Assembly: GCF_003144405.1 (NCBI RefSeq)
Contig: NZ_PENW01000010.1
Coordinates: forward strand, 62,001 to 126,000
Length of the DNA stretch: 64,000 nucleotides
Direction: 5' to 3'
Source: Proteus cibi
GTDB taxonomy: Bacteria > Pseudomonadota > Gammaproteobacteria > Enterobacterales > Enterobacteriaceae
Numbering within the stretch: the first letter of the stretch is position 1; each line of letters opens with the position of its first letter. Positions 17,623-26,835 of the stretch are shown piece after piece. The notes under the pieces were generated by a model that searched no databases, was not told the origin of the DNA, and was given only the letters and a program-made list of their open reading frames with translations. The translations under genes and the position numbers were made by a program.

Positions 17623-20147
17623 AAGCATTGACCTGATAATAAAATGAGTTTATCGGCTTCTTTTTCTTCTGGTATTGAGTAATCGATTTGGCAACTCTCT
17701 TCATCTTTACCGACAGTCAGTGTCCCTTTTTTATTTTCGACCCTGACATAAATCTGGTTACTTTGCCCCACCATGCCAACAATATGTCTGTCTTTATCAT
17801 AGACATTTTCACCTAATGCCAATGAGTTTGCAGGCTTAACCGAAATCAATACAGGGTATCCGACTTGGGTTTTAAAAACGATTTTGGTACTAGAGCCTGA
17901 ATATGGCGCTATTTGTTTAGTATTTTCCAATAGCTCAATATTATTATTTCTAATATTTTTCCCATCCAAGCTAACATTATTATATTGATAAGGGACAAGG
18001 GAAGGCACAATCGCATAGCCAAAAGGATCAATCTGAGCCCCCATACCATTACTCACACTCGCTCCACTTGCGCCTTTGGCTTCCACTAAAGCAAAAGAAT
18101 CACTAATACGAGGCCCTAATGTTATCCCGCCACTGTGTGCAACTAACGCACCTTGAATACCGACGCTGCCTTGAGTGTATTGTTTTCCATTAGAGATACT
18201 GCCTGATAACGTGGTAAAAGGAAGTTGTTTAATTAAATGCAAACCACTGCCTACCGCTCTATTTTGTGTGTCATAATCTGCATTTATACTATAAGAAAGT
18301 GTTTTATCTTCGCCTAAAAGCCCTGATAAGTTCGTTTGGTAACTCGAATCATCACTAGAATGGCTAGAAGATAGTGATAGCATTGGTGAGTAATCAGAGC
18401 GACCTAAAGGCATAGAAACAGATAACATCACCATATCTTCCGATATTGGATCAGTAGTTATTGGTGTAAAAGTATTATTCGCCGTCATTTGCCCCGTTTT
18501 TTGGCGGCTATAGGCAAGGCTATAAGCAATATCTTTATAGGTATTTGAATAACCGATTTGATACTGTGCATCATGTCCTTTATTACCATAATAGTTACTG
18601 ATAGAGCCTGAAATATAAAGTTGCCCCCACTTATCAAGAGACTGGTTAACACTAAGTGTAAACTGACTTTCTTGGTTATAGCTGCTGGAATTCCATTCCA
18701 TGTCATTGCTTGCACTTTTTCTCAATCCCAAAACATCATTATATTCGCGGAAATTCTCTGTTGAATATTTATAACCTGCGAGTGTAATAACAGTATTAGT
18801 TGGGCTGAAAGTACGGCTATAACTAACACCTAATCGTCCACCTTGATAATTTTTACCGCCCACTTCAGCATTTGAAAATGCCGAATTAAAACCTATTGCC
18901 CCTAATTTTGTAGCAATAACAGAGCCGACAAATATTGCCTGATATTGATGTCCTACACGCATTCCGGTATTTAACGTTACCGTATTATTCACACCATATT
19001 GCAAAGCGATATCTGAAAAATAACTATTTTCTGAACCAAAATTATTCACCTCACCCGCAGTAAAGTTGTATTTAAAGCGACCAGCCCTCACTGATTCAGG
19101 TAATGCGGTAAATGGCACGGTGAAAGAAGAAACTTTGCCATTACTTTCGTGAATTTCGACTAATAAATCCCCTTCATAACTGGTTGGATAAAGGTCATTT
19201 ATTTCAAATTGCCCGGGTGATACCGTCGTTTGATAAATTTCAGTACCGTTTTGTTTTATCACTACTCGGGCAGTCGTCGTTGCAATACCACGAATAACAG
19301 GTGCATAGCCTTTTTGAGAATCCGGTAACATTCTTTCATCAGACATTAATTGAATACCTTTAAATGCCAGACTTGAAAATTGTGCACCTGTTGTATAAAT
19401 ATCACCGACAACGAACATCGACTTTAATGTCAGTAATGGTTTTTGTAGATAAGTTCTTATCCAATTAAATTCACTATTGCTTCCCGATTTTGATGAATGA
19501 TAAGAGTAAGACGCTTGTTGGCGAAATTGCCAAGTGCCAAGATTTACGCCCATGTTGACACTACCAAAACCATAGTCTGAAGTTTGTCCGTTCGATTTAT
19601 TCTTATAGTAATTACCGGAATAATTGCTGAACAACATGGTGTTGCCCGCATCTAAATCGTCTTCATTGACATAACCTTGTGGTCTTCGTTTTAATAAAAT
19701 TTGAGGCACTGCGATCGTTATTCTAAAGTTAGAAGCATCAAACGAATCTACGATGTTTTTATTAAATTGGTTTAATATTAAACATTGGTTATTATCTTGA
19801 CTTGGCTCGATATCCAGCAATATCCCCATTTCCTCAATCTGTTTTTGAGTAAAACAAGGTATCACTTTACCTTTATCATTTAATTGAAAACTCACAGTTT
19901 TTCTTTCAATAAAACGATTATTAATGTAGATATCAACATCATAATCACCAGGCTCCACATAATTACTATCATGAAGCTGATTAATGTTGATATTATTTTT
20001 GCTACCTAATAATAAAGAAGGATCAAATTCATAATCATCAGCAAATGCAGAGGGCATCGATTGAGTAAATAGAGAAAATGAGCCGATTAAGAATATGACT
20101 TTTATTCTCTTATTTAATTGTGCTGTGCTATTTTCTATGAATTTCAT
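17619..20147 (-). CDS. Fimbrial outer-membrane usher
   Basis: 842-residue FimD/PapC-type usher. A signal peptide (to SAFA, about residue 36) is followed by an N-terminal chaperone-binding domain (EFDPSLLLG, Cys pair near 100-121), then a 24-strand beta barrel with a plug domain in its middle. Two C-terminal domains end with a conserved cysteine pair (DEESCQIDYSIPE and SGQCL). Motifs such as PDSQKGYAPVIRGIA (about 276) and QIDPFGYAIVPSLVPYQYN (about 708) are typical. It translocates chaperone-bound subunits and assembles the fibre. It overlaps the adhesin gene by 4 to 10 bases. Confidence 0.95.
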   Translation of the reverse strand: MKFIENSTAQLNKRIKVIFLIGSFSLFTQSMPSAFADDYEFDPSLLLGSKNNININQLHDSNYVEPGDYDVDIYINNRFIERKTVSFQLNDKGKVIPCFTQKQIEEMGILLDIEPSQDNNQCLILNQFNKNIVDSFDASNFRITIAVPQILLKRRPQGYVNEDDLDAGNTMLFSNYSGNYYKNKSNGQTSDYGFGSVNMGVNLGTWQFRQQASYSYHSSKSGSNSEFNWIRTYLQKPLLTLKSMFVVGDIYTTGAQFSSLAFKGIQLMSDERMLPDSQKGYAPVIRGIATTTARVVIKQNGTEIYQTTVSPGQFEINDLYPTSYEGDLLVEIHESNGKVSSFTVPFTALPESVRAGRFKYNFTAGEVNNFGSENSYFSDIALQYGVNNTVTLNTGMRVGHQYQAIFVGSVIATKLGAIGFNSAFSNAEVGGKNYQGGRLGVSYSRTFSPTNTVITLAGYKYSTENFREYNDVLGLRKSASNDMEWNSSSYNQESQFTLSVNQSLDKWGQLYISGSISNYYGNKGHDAQYQIGYSNTYKDIAYSLAYSRQKTGQMTANNTFTPITTDPISEDMVMLSVSMPLGRSDYSPMLSLSSSHSSDDSSYQTNLSGLLGEDKTLSYSINADYDTQNRAVGSGLHLIKQLPFTTLSGSISNGKQYTQGSVGIQGALVAHSGGITLGPRISDSFALVEAKGASGASVSNGMGAQIDPFGYAIVPSLVPYQYNNVSLDGKNIRNNNIELLENTKQIAPYSGSSTKIVFKTQVGYPVLISVKPANSLALGENVYDKDRHIVGMVGQSNQIYVRVENKKGTLTVGKDEESCQIDYSIPEEKEADKLILLSGQCL

Positions 20148-20163
20148 TTCAATGCCATTTTTA

Positions 20164-20889
20164 TTAATGAATAGATTCTATCGCGCTATTTTGCCCACCT
20201 AGATCATTTAGGTATTTATAGGTCATCTTATCGGGCGAAAAGGAAAGCTTTCCACCATTTTCAGCGACTAAAACTTCCGTTGATAACGGAGATACCATAG
20301 TTGATTTAAATATAAATTTTTGTCCTGACGCATTAGTAGCTTCAAGTTGTGAAAATGACACAAAGAAAGGTGAATCGTTTTTAACTTTTATATTGCCATT
20401 ACTTTCTTTTAAGAATGATATTTGTTTCTCGATATTATTTAACTGAGAGACAATCGCTGTTGGACGATAAAATATTTTTAATCGATGATGCACAATAACC
20501 GTAAAGCTATTTCCTTCTTTTATATCTTTATTCAAATCTTTAGGAGGAATTTGCGCCACATTTAAATAGAAAATAGATTCTTTATCTTGTGGTAAACCTT
20601 CACCAGTATAAATTAATCGTGCATCTCTCCCTGTTTTAGGATCGATACGAAAGACAGGAGGCTGAATAATAAAAGGAGCGTCTGCATTATCTGGAGTCGA
20701 ATTAGGATTGTCTTTATCCGCCCACATTTGCATAATGTAAGGAATTTCATCGTTATTCATAAATTTTAATACTTCAAAGCGTGAATCCGATGAATAAACA
20801 ATACGTGTTTTTAGCATAGTGACACTAGAATACGATGCTGTGCTATAACTTAAAAAAAATACGGCAATTAACATTATTATTTTTTTCAT
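20164..20889 (-). CDS. Periplasmic fimbrial chaperone (first of operon)
   Basis: 241-residue PapD-type chaperone with a signal peptide (residues 1-22). Conserved features are the G1 donor-strand partner region (FRIDPKTGRDARLIYTG, about 80-96), LPQDKESIFYLNVAQIPPK (about 99-117), and HHRLKIFYRPTAI (about 131). It stabilises pilin subunits and hands them to the usher encoded 16 bases downstream. It shares only the family pattern with the second chaperone of the operon, so the two are not a recent duplication. Confidence 0.92.
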   Translation of the reverse strand: MKKIIMLIAVFFLSYSTASYSSVTMLKTRIVYSSDSRFEVLKFMNNDEIPYIMQMWADKDNPNSTPDNADAPFIIQPPVFRIDPKTGRDARLIYTGEGLPQDKESIFYLNVAQIPPKDLNKDIKEGNSFTVIVHHRLKIFYRPTAIVSQLNNIEKQISFLKESNGNIKVKNDSPFFVSFSQLEATNASGQKFIFKSTMVSPLSTEVLVAENGGKLSFSPDKMTYKYLNDLGGQNSAIESIH

Positions 20890-20918
20890 TACTTATCTTC
20901 CTCTTATATAAATAGAAA

Positions 20919-20944
20919 ATGTCTCCTTTATATAAAGGAGACAT
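20919..20944 (-). terminator. Intercistronic hairpin between major pilin and chaperone genes
   Basis: Perfect 26-base palindrome ATGTCTCCTTTAT and its complement, giving an 11-bp stem with a 4-base loop, followed on the minus strand by TTTTC. Its place right after the pilin stop fits an attenuator or mRNA stabiliser. It would let the major subunit be made in excess over the chaperone and usher. Confidence 0.7.
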
Positions 20945-20951
20945 ATAAGCA

Positions 20952-21482
20952 TTATTGATAAGAGATAGAGTACTGCACGCTACCTTCTACTTTACCTGCT
21001 GTTGCAACATCATCTGCATAATAACGTACAGCATAATCATAAGATGCTGATTTTTCGTTTGCTTTTAACACTAAACCTTCGTTACCAACACCCGTTAAAT
21101 CAATTTTGGTACCTGTTTTTGCAGGGTCAATAATTTCTAAGCTAACATTGTTATTTGATGCTGTATTACCAATACGACCGTCTGTTGTCAGATTATTAGC
21201 AATAAAAATAGTTTTAATATTTGTATCGGTTGGTTTAGAACCCGTACAACCACTCACTGCGATAGTAAATGGTGTCTGACCTGCTGTTTTACCTGCAGTA
21301 TCTAATGCAGTGACGGGTACTGTTGGTAATAAAACAACAGGAAGTGCTGAATTACCATTAACAGTGACAGTACAAGTTTCATCAGAAACTTCGCCTTGAA
21401 AGCGAATAGTATTATCAGAAGCGGCATAAACTGTTGATGAAAAAATACCTGCGATCATCGCAGTAAGAAGCATTTTATTCAT
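20952..21482 (-). CDS. Major fimbrial subunit (type 1-like pilin)
   Basis: 176-residue pilin with a signal peptide (MNKMLLTAMIAGIFSSTVYA). The mature protein begins with the donor strand (NTIRFQGEVSDETCTV) and has the conserved cysteine pair (C37 and C79 approximately). It ends with the aromatic QYSISYQ strand usual for pilins. First gene of the operon, with a GGAGAG ribosome-binding site. The following hairpin supports its role as the abundant shaft subunit. Which of the several Proteus fimbrial types this is cannot be settled from sequence alone. Confidence 0.92.
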   Translation of the reverse strand: MNKMLLTAMIAGIFSSTVYAASDNTIRFQGEVSDETCTVTVNGNSALPVVLLPTVPVTALDTAGKTAGQTPFTIAVSGCTGSKPTDTNIKTIFIANNLTTDGRIGNTASNNNVSLEIIDPAKTGTKIDLTGVGNEGLVLKANEKSASYDYAVRYYADDVATAGKVEGSVQYSISYQ

Positions 21483-22134
21483 AATAAAATTCTCTCCGGT
21501 AATATATCTAAATAAGATTATTTTTTGGTTTCAATAAATGAAAAGGCACACACGAAATAAAATTATTTTAATAACCTTATTTCATGTTTATTACGTACTA
21601 ATATTTAAGTATGTGTAATTATCGACTCATTTACTCATAAAATGCAACTAAATTCACCATACGTAGAGGTTAATACGTATCTATTTTATAATTTTAAGCA
21701 TATTCTTATAGTCTAAATATGACTACTACATTTATTTAACAAAAAAAAGCATTATTTTTATTAGGATTGCCATTAAAAATAGTATTAATTCATCATAAAT
21801 TGATATTTATCATTTTTAATAAAACAAGGTCAATAAATTTATTAAATTCCTTTAATTTTTAAAATAAAACCTTTCCAATTCTTTATTTGATTATTAAATC
21901 ATAATTTATATCATTTTTTCCTTTTAGGAATATTCAAATTAAGTTAATCAATTAACACTTAGTTAATTGATTAACTTTTTTTATAAAAAACTTATGGCTA
22001 TATTATATTTAATATAACCATAATTTGTTCAATCTCTATTTATTAATATATTAATAAGGAGTATTGGCAGCGCTTAAAATAATAGTAATTTTTCATTCGT
22101 CATTATAACTTTATATTACTATTTATATATTCCT
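21483..22134. other. AT-rich upstream region of fimbrial operon
   Basis: About 650 bases, very AT-rich, with no supported gene. It must hold the fimbrial operon promoter. It contains a perfect 14-bp inverted repeat at 21942-21976. No invertible-element arrangement (two long inverted repeats plus a recombinase gene, as in mrp or fim) was found. Confidence 0.5.
21942..21976. repeat. Perfect 14-bp inverted repeat upstream of fimbrial operon
   Basis: Arms AGTTAATCAATTAA (21942-21955) and TTAATTGATTAACT (21963-21976) with a 7-base spacer, followed by TTTTTTT on the plus strand. It may be an operator for a dimeric regulator or a terminator for an unseen plus-strand transcript. Confidence 0.6.
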
Positions 22135-22581
22135 CTAATCTAAACGTAAAACATTCTCAAATTTATTTATTTTCGCTTTACCGAAAATCATAGAAATAGA
22201 AAGTAGGTTGTTTACCTTTTTTAAGGAAATTTCATAATTACCGACTGGGAGAAAAATAATTTCTCCTGCACGATATTGTGGATCATCTGGCTCTAAATCA
22301 CCGCCAGTTGTGTCTTCTCCTGCACCAATAAAAATTTCACCTGATGGACAGCTTATGTTTATTTTTACATCTGGATCTTCAATTTTATCGCATAGATTAA
22401 TGGTGTAAAAACCATCATTACCTAAACCAATAAATGCAATATTACCTTTGTTCATTTCATCTAATTCATCATCGGGTAGGCTCCACCAATCTGCTGTATC
22501 TGATTTTCTATGTTGGATCGCTTGTAAATCAAAGATGGCCAGCGTTGCCGTATCAGTCATAAAAGAAAATGCATTTAGCAT
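22135..22581 (-). CDS. Hypothetical protein (possibly DUF6386-like)
   Basis: 148 residues, no signal peptide, no membrane segment. The N-terminus (FSFMTDTATLAIFD, then DWWSLPDDEL near residue 32) resembles small proteins labelled DUF6386, recalled but not checked. Acidic overall, predicted mostly beta. The ATG at 22581 has a GGGGAG ribosome-binding site; the TTG at 22596 is less likely. It lies upstream of the fimbrial operon on the same strand but 650 bases away, so not in the operon. Function unknown. Confidence 0.6.
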   Translation of the reverse strand: MLNAFSFMTDTATLAIFDLQAIQHRKSDTADWWSLPDDELDEMNKGNIAFIGLGNDGFYTINLCDKIEDPDVKINISCPSGEIFIGAGEDTTGGDLEPDDPQYRAGEIIFLPVGNYEISLKKVNNLLSISMIFGKAKINKFENVLRLD

Positions 22582-22720
22582 CTTAATGCTCCCCAAAATA
22601 GTGTTGATCGTACCAAAATATTTTTATCCCTTTATACATCGGTTAATCATATAAGATTTTATCTATACTATTTGGTAGACCAATTACCTATAATGCTAGA
22701 ATTATTTCCTATGCTCTGCT

Positions 22721-22860
22721 TATGCTCTAAATAATTCAAGGTACACACCTAGACGACTCGTGAATCTATTCCTTAGAAAAGTCTATGAGCATACATAAGT
22801 ATGTGATTAGTGTGAATTAACGTAGGCAACAACGCTACGGCTTGAAATATGACGACTATA
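22721..22860. repeat. ERIC element (enterobacterial repetitive intergenic consensus), diverged
   Basis: 140-base imperfect palindrome. The ends TATGCTCTAAATAATTCAAG and the complement of CTTGAAATATGACGACTATA are the typical ERIC termini. Inside are GTGAATC (22760-22766), ACATAAGTATGTGATTAG (22793-22810, compare ERIC AAGTAAGTGACTGGGG) and GGCAACAACGCTACGGCTTGAA (compare the CCAACGCAGCTGCAACTTGAA end). It is somewhat longer than the usual 127 bases and its centre has drifted. It lies immediately upstream of the first YnfC-like gene. Confidence 0.8.
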
Positions 22861-22875
22861 TACATGGACGGTCTT

Positions 22876-23712
22876 ATGAAATTACAACAACTCCTTATCC
22901 CTCTTTCCCTTTATGCCGCTTCTTCATTGCCAGCAGTCGCGGCTTCAACTCAATGTACTGATACTGACAAGCAAACCAATATTACCAATAACAACATTGT
23001 ATTACTCACTTCCTATAATGGACCGGTTAAATCAGTTATCATGACAAGTACCCTGCCTCACGATGGGCGTTTTAAAGCATTTCAGGGTGAACTTCAATTT
23101 GATGAATGCAGGAAACTCCTAAAAGATCACACATCACTACAAGAATATATTGAAGGTAATGTAGAAACGAATTTAATAAGAACATCGCCTAACGATCCTT
23201 CGGTTATTCGCTATCAATTTCAGATAAAAAATGCTTATGGCACGCACTCTATCTACATGCAAGAAACCTACCATAAAGATGAACAGAACCGATTCAACAA
23301 AAAGATAATTCAATATTACGCAAATGATGGCACTTTGCTGGATACCATCACCAGCCAATTCGACTATAAAGATGGGCGCATTATCAAAGAAACAAGTAAA
23401 TCGTCTGATCCAACAGCTGAGATTATCACCACAGAGTACACCTATAATCCTCAAGGGAAACTACAATCCGTAATAGAAGACGGCAAAATAAATGTAGAAT
23501 ATCAGTATGATCCAGAAGGGAAAGTTGTTACTCAATCAAACTATATCAAAGGTATTAATGGCGAAGATAAAGCCTTTATCACTACTTGCCGTGAATGGGA
23601 CAAATTTGCGAATTGTTCAAAAGAAGAACTTGAAAGTACGATTAAATTTAATGATGAAGTCATTAATTTCAGCAAAGCCGTGCTTCATAACGAGTTTACT
23701 TACTACGAATAA
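22876..23712 (+). CDS. YnfC-like (UPF0257) exported protein, copy 1
   Basis: 278 residues with a Sec signal peptide (MKLQQLLIPLSLYAASSLPAVAAS). There is no lipobox cysteine, unlike the E. coli YnfC lipoprotein. Family features are the NGPVKSVIMTSTL block (about 45), FKAFQGELQFDEC (about 65), YDPEGKV-like beta repeats and the ending CREWDKFANCS...EFTYYE, which mirrors the CEYDSHANPVDC...YY end of YnfC. The start at 22876 is preferred because earlier in-frame ATGs lie in or at the edge of the ERIC element. The next gene is a diverged paralogue. Function unknown; probably periplasmic. Confidence 0.7.
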   Translation: MKLQQLLIPLSLYAASSLPAVAASTQCTDTDKQTNITNNNIVLLTSYNGPVKSVIMTSTLPHDGRFKAFQGELQFDECRKLLKDHTSLQEYIEGNVETNLIRTSPNDPSVIRYQFQIKNAYGTHSIYMQETYHKDEQNRFNKKIIQYYANDGTLLDTITSQFDYKDGRIIKETSKSSDPTAEIITTEYTYNPQGKLQSVIEDGKINVEYQYDPEGKVVTQSNYIKGINGEDKAFITTCREWDKFANCSKEELESTIKFNDEVINFSKAVLHNEFTYYE

Positions 23713-23927
23713 TTTTTATATTCTCTTTTTTGTATCAAATTTAGGTTAATAACATAAAAATCAGACTATCAAAAATAGACTGGTTTTTATGTTTATTACA
23801 TAACTTTTTATCTATGGTTAAATACGCCTTCATGATACTTTCATTAAAATACAATTTGTGTAGAATTACTTAAATCAATTAATGATGAATATGCTTTATA
23901 GCGTATTCTTTTTTAATAAAACTTAAG

Positions 23928-24770
23928 ATGACTCGTTATATGAAAATACCTCTTCTTTTTATTTTTTCTCTATACACACTTTTTATTTCACACCCAACAT
24001 TCGCAGCATCAGCATCTTGTAACGATCAACAAAAGCAGGTAAACCTATCTAATAATATGCCCACTCTGTTAGAATTTTATTATGGGCCTATAAAATCAAT
24101 CATCATAACTAGCACATTACCTGAAAAAGGTCGATTTAAAGCCTATAAAGGTGAAATTCAATTTGATGAATGCGGCTCACTCACTAAATTTGATTCTTCT
24201 ACGCAAGAATATATTCATGAGCGAATCGAAACAAATCTTGTCAGAATGTCAGTCCCTTATAATATTAAATATAAATACCAGCTAAAGAGTTTACACAAAG
24301 TCTATACTCTCTATCTTCATGAACTCTATGGCAAAAATAGTCAAAACCAGCTAATAAATAAAACCTCTCATTTCTATGATGGAGATGGCTCACTTATCGG
24401 TACTGATTTTTCAAAAATTGTTTATGATGCCAATAAGATTGCATCAGAAACAATTATTGAATCTAACGCTGAAAATCAGGGAAGCACAATTTATTATTCT
24501 TATGATAATGAAGGTCGCCTCTTAAAAGCAATTGATAATGATGAAGTTATGTTAGAGTTTAATTATAGTAAAGAGGGTAAAATCTTACATCAAATGCAAA
24601 TATTTACGAGTTTGTATGACGATATAAGAGAGTATGACTTTACTTGCCAAGAATGGGATAAATATAATAATTGCTTAACATGGAATATGGTCAGTGAAGT
24701 TAGAAAAGATGGCTCAATAATCGATACCAGCACAGCAGTTGTATATAATAAATTTGAATATTATGAATAA
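23928..24770 (+). CDS. YnfC-like (UPF0257) exported protein, copy 2
   Basis: 280 residues with a signal peptide (cleavage after PTFAAS or so). It follows copy 1 after a 215-base gap and aligns with it throughout. Shared segments include YGPIKSIIITSTLP, GRFKAYKGEIQFDECG, SYDNEGRL and the C-terminal CQEWDKYNNC and KFEYYE. The two are clear tandem paralogues, perhaps one-half alike. Either ATG at 23928 or the one at 23940 could start. No lipobox. Function unknown. Confidence 0.7.
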   Translation: MTRYMKIPLLFIFSLYTLFISHPTFAASASCNDQQKQVNLSNNMPTLLEFYYGPIKSIIITSTLPEKGRFKAYKGEIQFDECGSLTKFDSSTQEYIHERIETNLVRMSVPYNIKYKYQLKSLHKVYTLYLHELYGKNSQNQLINKTSHFYDGDGSLIGTDFSKIVYDANKIASETIIESNAENQGSTIYYSYDNEGRLLKAIDNDEVMLEFNYSKEGKILHQMQIFTSLYDDIREYDFTCQEWDKYNNCLTWNMVSEVRKDGSIIDTSTAVVYNKFEYYE

Positions 24771-24825
24771 GTTACTAATGTTATAAATTATACTCTCTTT
24801 TAATTTTATAATGAGTTCACCGAAT

Positions 24826-24857
24826 AAAGGCCACCTTATTAAATAAAGTGGCCTTTT
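24826..24857. terminator. Bidirectional terminator YnfC-like/putP
   Basis: 9-bp stem AAAGGCCAC (24826-24834) / GTGGCCTTT (24848-24856) with T-runs in both directions, between convergent genes. Confidence 0.8.
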
Positions 24858-24881
24858 ATTTATCTCATTTTCTATTTTTTA

Positions 24882-26366
24882 TTATGTATTACGATATTGA
24901 GTTTCAGCTTCATCAAAGCGTTGTTGGTTCTCTTTACTTGGCTCTTTACCCATTAAGCTAATGACAAAAATAGCGATAGAGGCAAAGATAAAACCAGGAA
25001 TGATTTCATATAACCCAAACCATTTATATTGCATCCACACTAACACGGTTAAAGCACCAATCAACATTCCAGCAAATGCACCATTACGAGTCATACGTTT
25101 CCACATTACCGAAATGAGGATCACAGGACCAAAAGCGGCACCAAAACCTGCCCACGCGTTACTGACTAAATCAAGTACCTTATTGTTTGGATCACGCGCT
25201 AAAAAGATTGCGATAATCGCAACTAATAACACCATGCCACGCCCTACCCAAACTAACTCTTTTTGGCTCGCACTTTTACGAATAAATGGCTTGTATAAGT
25301 CTTCCGTTAACGCACTGGCACAAACTAATAATTGACAGCTTAATGTACTCATTACCGCAGCGAGAATTGCAGACAGAAGAATACCAGCAATCCATGGATT
25401 AAAAAGCAGTGAAGCCAGCTCCATAAAAATACGTTCATTTTTAGCTGTTACAGCCCCCGCTTGTGCTGGATTCATTTCAAAGTAAGCAATACCAAAGAAT
25501 CCAACTGCAACGGTTCCGCCTAAACAGAGGATCATCCACGTCATACCAATACGGCGTGCTTTACGAATAGTTTGGTTAGAATCAGCCGCCATAAAACGTG
25601 CAAGGATATGCGGTTGCCCAAAATAGCCTAGCCCCCATGCTAATAACGAAACAATTGCGATAAAATCAAGCCCTTTGAACATATCTAAATAAGATGGATC
25701 TTTTGCTTTAATGATAGCAATAGAAGTATCAATGCCACCCACAGAAAAAATGACAATAATAGGCGTTAGGATCAGAGCAAAAATCATTAAAGTCGCTTGA
25801 ACGGTATCTGTCCAACTTACCGCCAGAAAACCCCCTAAAAAGGTATATGCAATAGTTGCAAGCGCACCATAAATCATCGCTTCGTGATAAGGAATATGGA
25901 ACGTAGATTCAAACAGCATTCCACCAGCAACCACGCCTGATGCACAATAGATAGTAAAGAAGGTAAGAATAACTAACGCTGAAATGATACGTAGCATTTT
26001 GCTTTTATCATCGAAACGCGATGTCAAATAATCGGGTAACGTTAATGCATTATTATTTTTTTCCGTTTGCAAACGTAAACGCCCTGCAACTAAACGCCAG
26101 TTTAGCCACGCGCCTAAACAGAGTCCAATCGCTATCCAACTTTCTGAGATACCAGCAAAAAACACCACGCCAGGTAATCCCATTAATAACCAACCACTCA
26201 TATCTGAAGCACCCGCTGACAACGCAGTAACAACACTGCCCAGTCGCCGACCACCTAGAATATAATCATCAAAGTTTTTTGTTGAACGATAAGCAAGGTA
26301 GCCAATAAAAAGCATACCCAAGATATAGATCGTAAATGTAATTAGCATTGGCGAAGTTAGAGCCAT
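24882..26366 (-). CDS. putP: Sodium/proline symporter
   Basis: Inner-membrane Na+/L-proline importer of the SSS family, 494 residues, about thirteen membrane helices. Recognisable parts are the LGGRRLGSVVTALSAGASDMSGWLLMGLPG stretch (about 37-66), which holds Na+ site residues, and GYFGQPHILARFMA (about 247), a family signature. It is divergent from putA across a shared regulatory region of 469 bases that contains PutA-operator motifs. The neighbouring pair forms the proline utilisation locus. Confidence 0.95.
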   Translation of the reverse strand: MALTSPMLITFTIYILGMLFIGYLAYRSTKNFDDYILGGRRLGSVVTALSAGASDMSGWLLMGLPGVVFFAGISESWIAIGLCLGAWLNWRLVAGRLRLQTEKNNNALTLPDYLTSRFDDKSKMLRIISALVILTFFTIYCASGVVAGGMLFESTFHIPYHEAMIYGALATIAYTFLGGFLAVSWTDTVQATLMIFALILTPIIVIFSVGGIDTSIAIIKAKDPSYLDMFKGLDFIAIVSLLAWGLGYFGQPHILARFMAADSNQTIRKARRIGMTWMILCLGGTVAVGFFGIAYFEMNPAQAGAVTAKNERIFMELASLLFNPWIAGILLSAILAAVMSTLSCQLLVCASALTEDLYKPFIRKSASQKELVWVGRGMVLLVAIIAIFLARDPNNKVLDLVSNAWAGFGAAFGPVILISVMWKRMTRNGAFAGMLIGALTVLVWMQYKWFGLYEIIPGFIFASIAIFVISLMGKEPSKENQQRFDEAETQYRNT

Positions 26367-26427
26367 AATTGCAGTTCTCCATAAATCTGTTTCCGATCAT
26401 CGGTATGCTGTTGACTTGTACAGGAAC

Positions 26428-26443
26428 GTTGCACTTCGTTGCG
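26428..26443. promoter_or_regulatory. PutA operator pair, putP side
   Basis: GTTGCA at 26428-26433 and GTTGCG at 26438-26443, spaced 10 bases, one helical turn apart. GTTGCA is the reported core of PutA operators in E. coli. They lie 62 bases upstream of the putP start. Confidence 0.7.
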
Positions 26444-26747
26444 CATTAATGATCTTTTCAGTTTTTAATTAAAATAATTTCTTACAGCAACAGATAAAGC
26501 ATTCACATCAATCCTAGAATAGGTTAACTGCATTTAACAAGAAATTAACGTTTAAATGTTTAAATTTTGTTTATGACTTCACACTATTTGTCTTAATTCG
26601 AGGATGTATTATAAATATAAATACCAATAAAATAAATATAATTATTTGATTTATAAATAAATATAGAGAGAGAATAAATTGACTCCTGTTTTATCACCCA
26701 CAAAACCTGACTACTTTCACATTATTTAGAAATAAATTGTTAACAAT

Positions 26748-26763
26748 GTTGCACAAAGTTGCA
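26748..26763. promoter_or_regulatory. PutA operator pair, putA side
   Basis: GTTGCA at 26748-26753 and 26758-26763, again exactly 10 bases apart, 73 bases before the putA ATG. The pair mirrors the putP-side pair and suggests PutA bound at both ends of the intergenic region. Confidence 0.75.
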
Positions 26764-26835
26764 ACATGAATGATATTAATAAAAATAACGGGTAAATGTA
26801 CTTGTGAATGAGAAATAGAATATGAGGAGCACTGC

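Noticed and set aside
21483-22134. Invertible promoter element for the fimbrial operon
   Set aside because: Only one short inverted repeat pair with a 7-base spacer is present and no recombinase gene is next to it.
22849-22875. Upstream starts of the first YnfC-like gene
   Set aside because: The first ATG falls in the terminal repeat of the ERIC element and the next just beyond it; neither has a ribosome-binding site.
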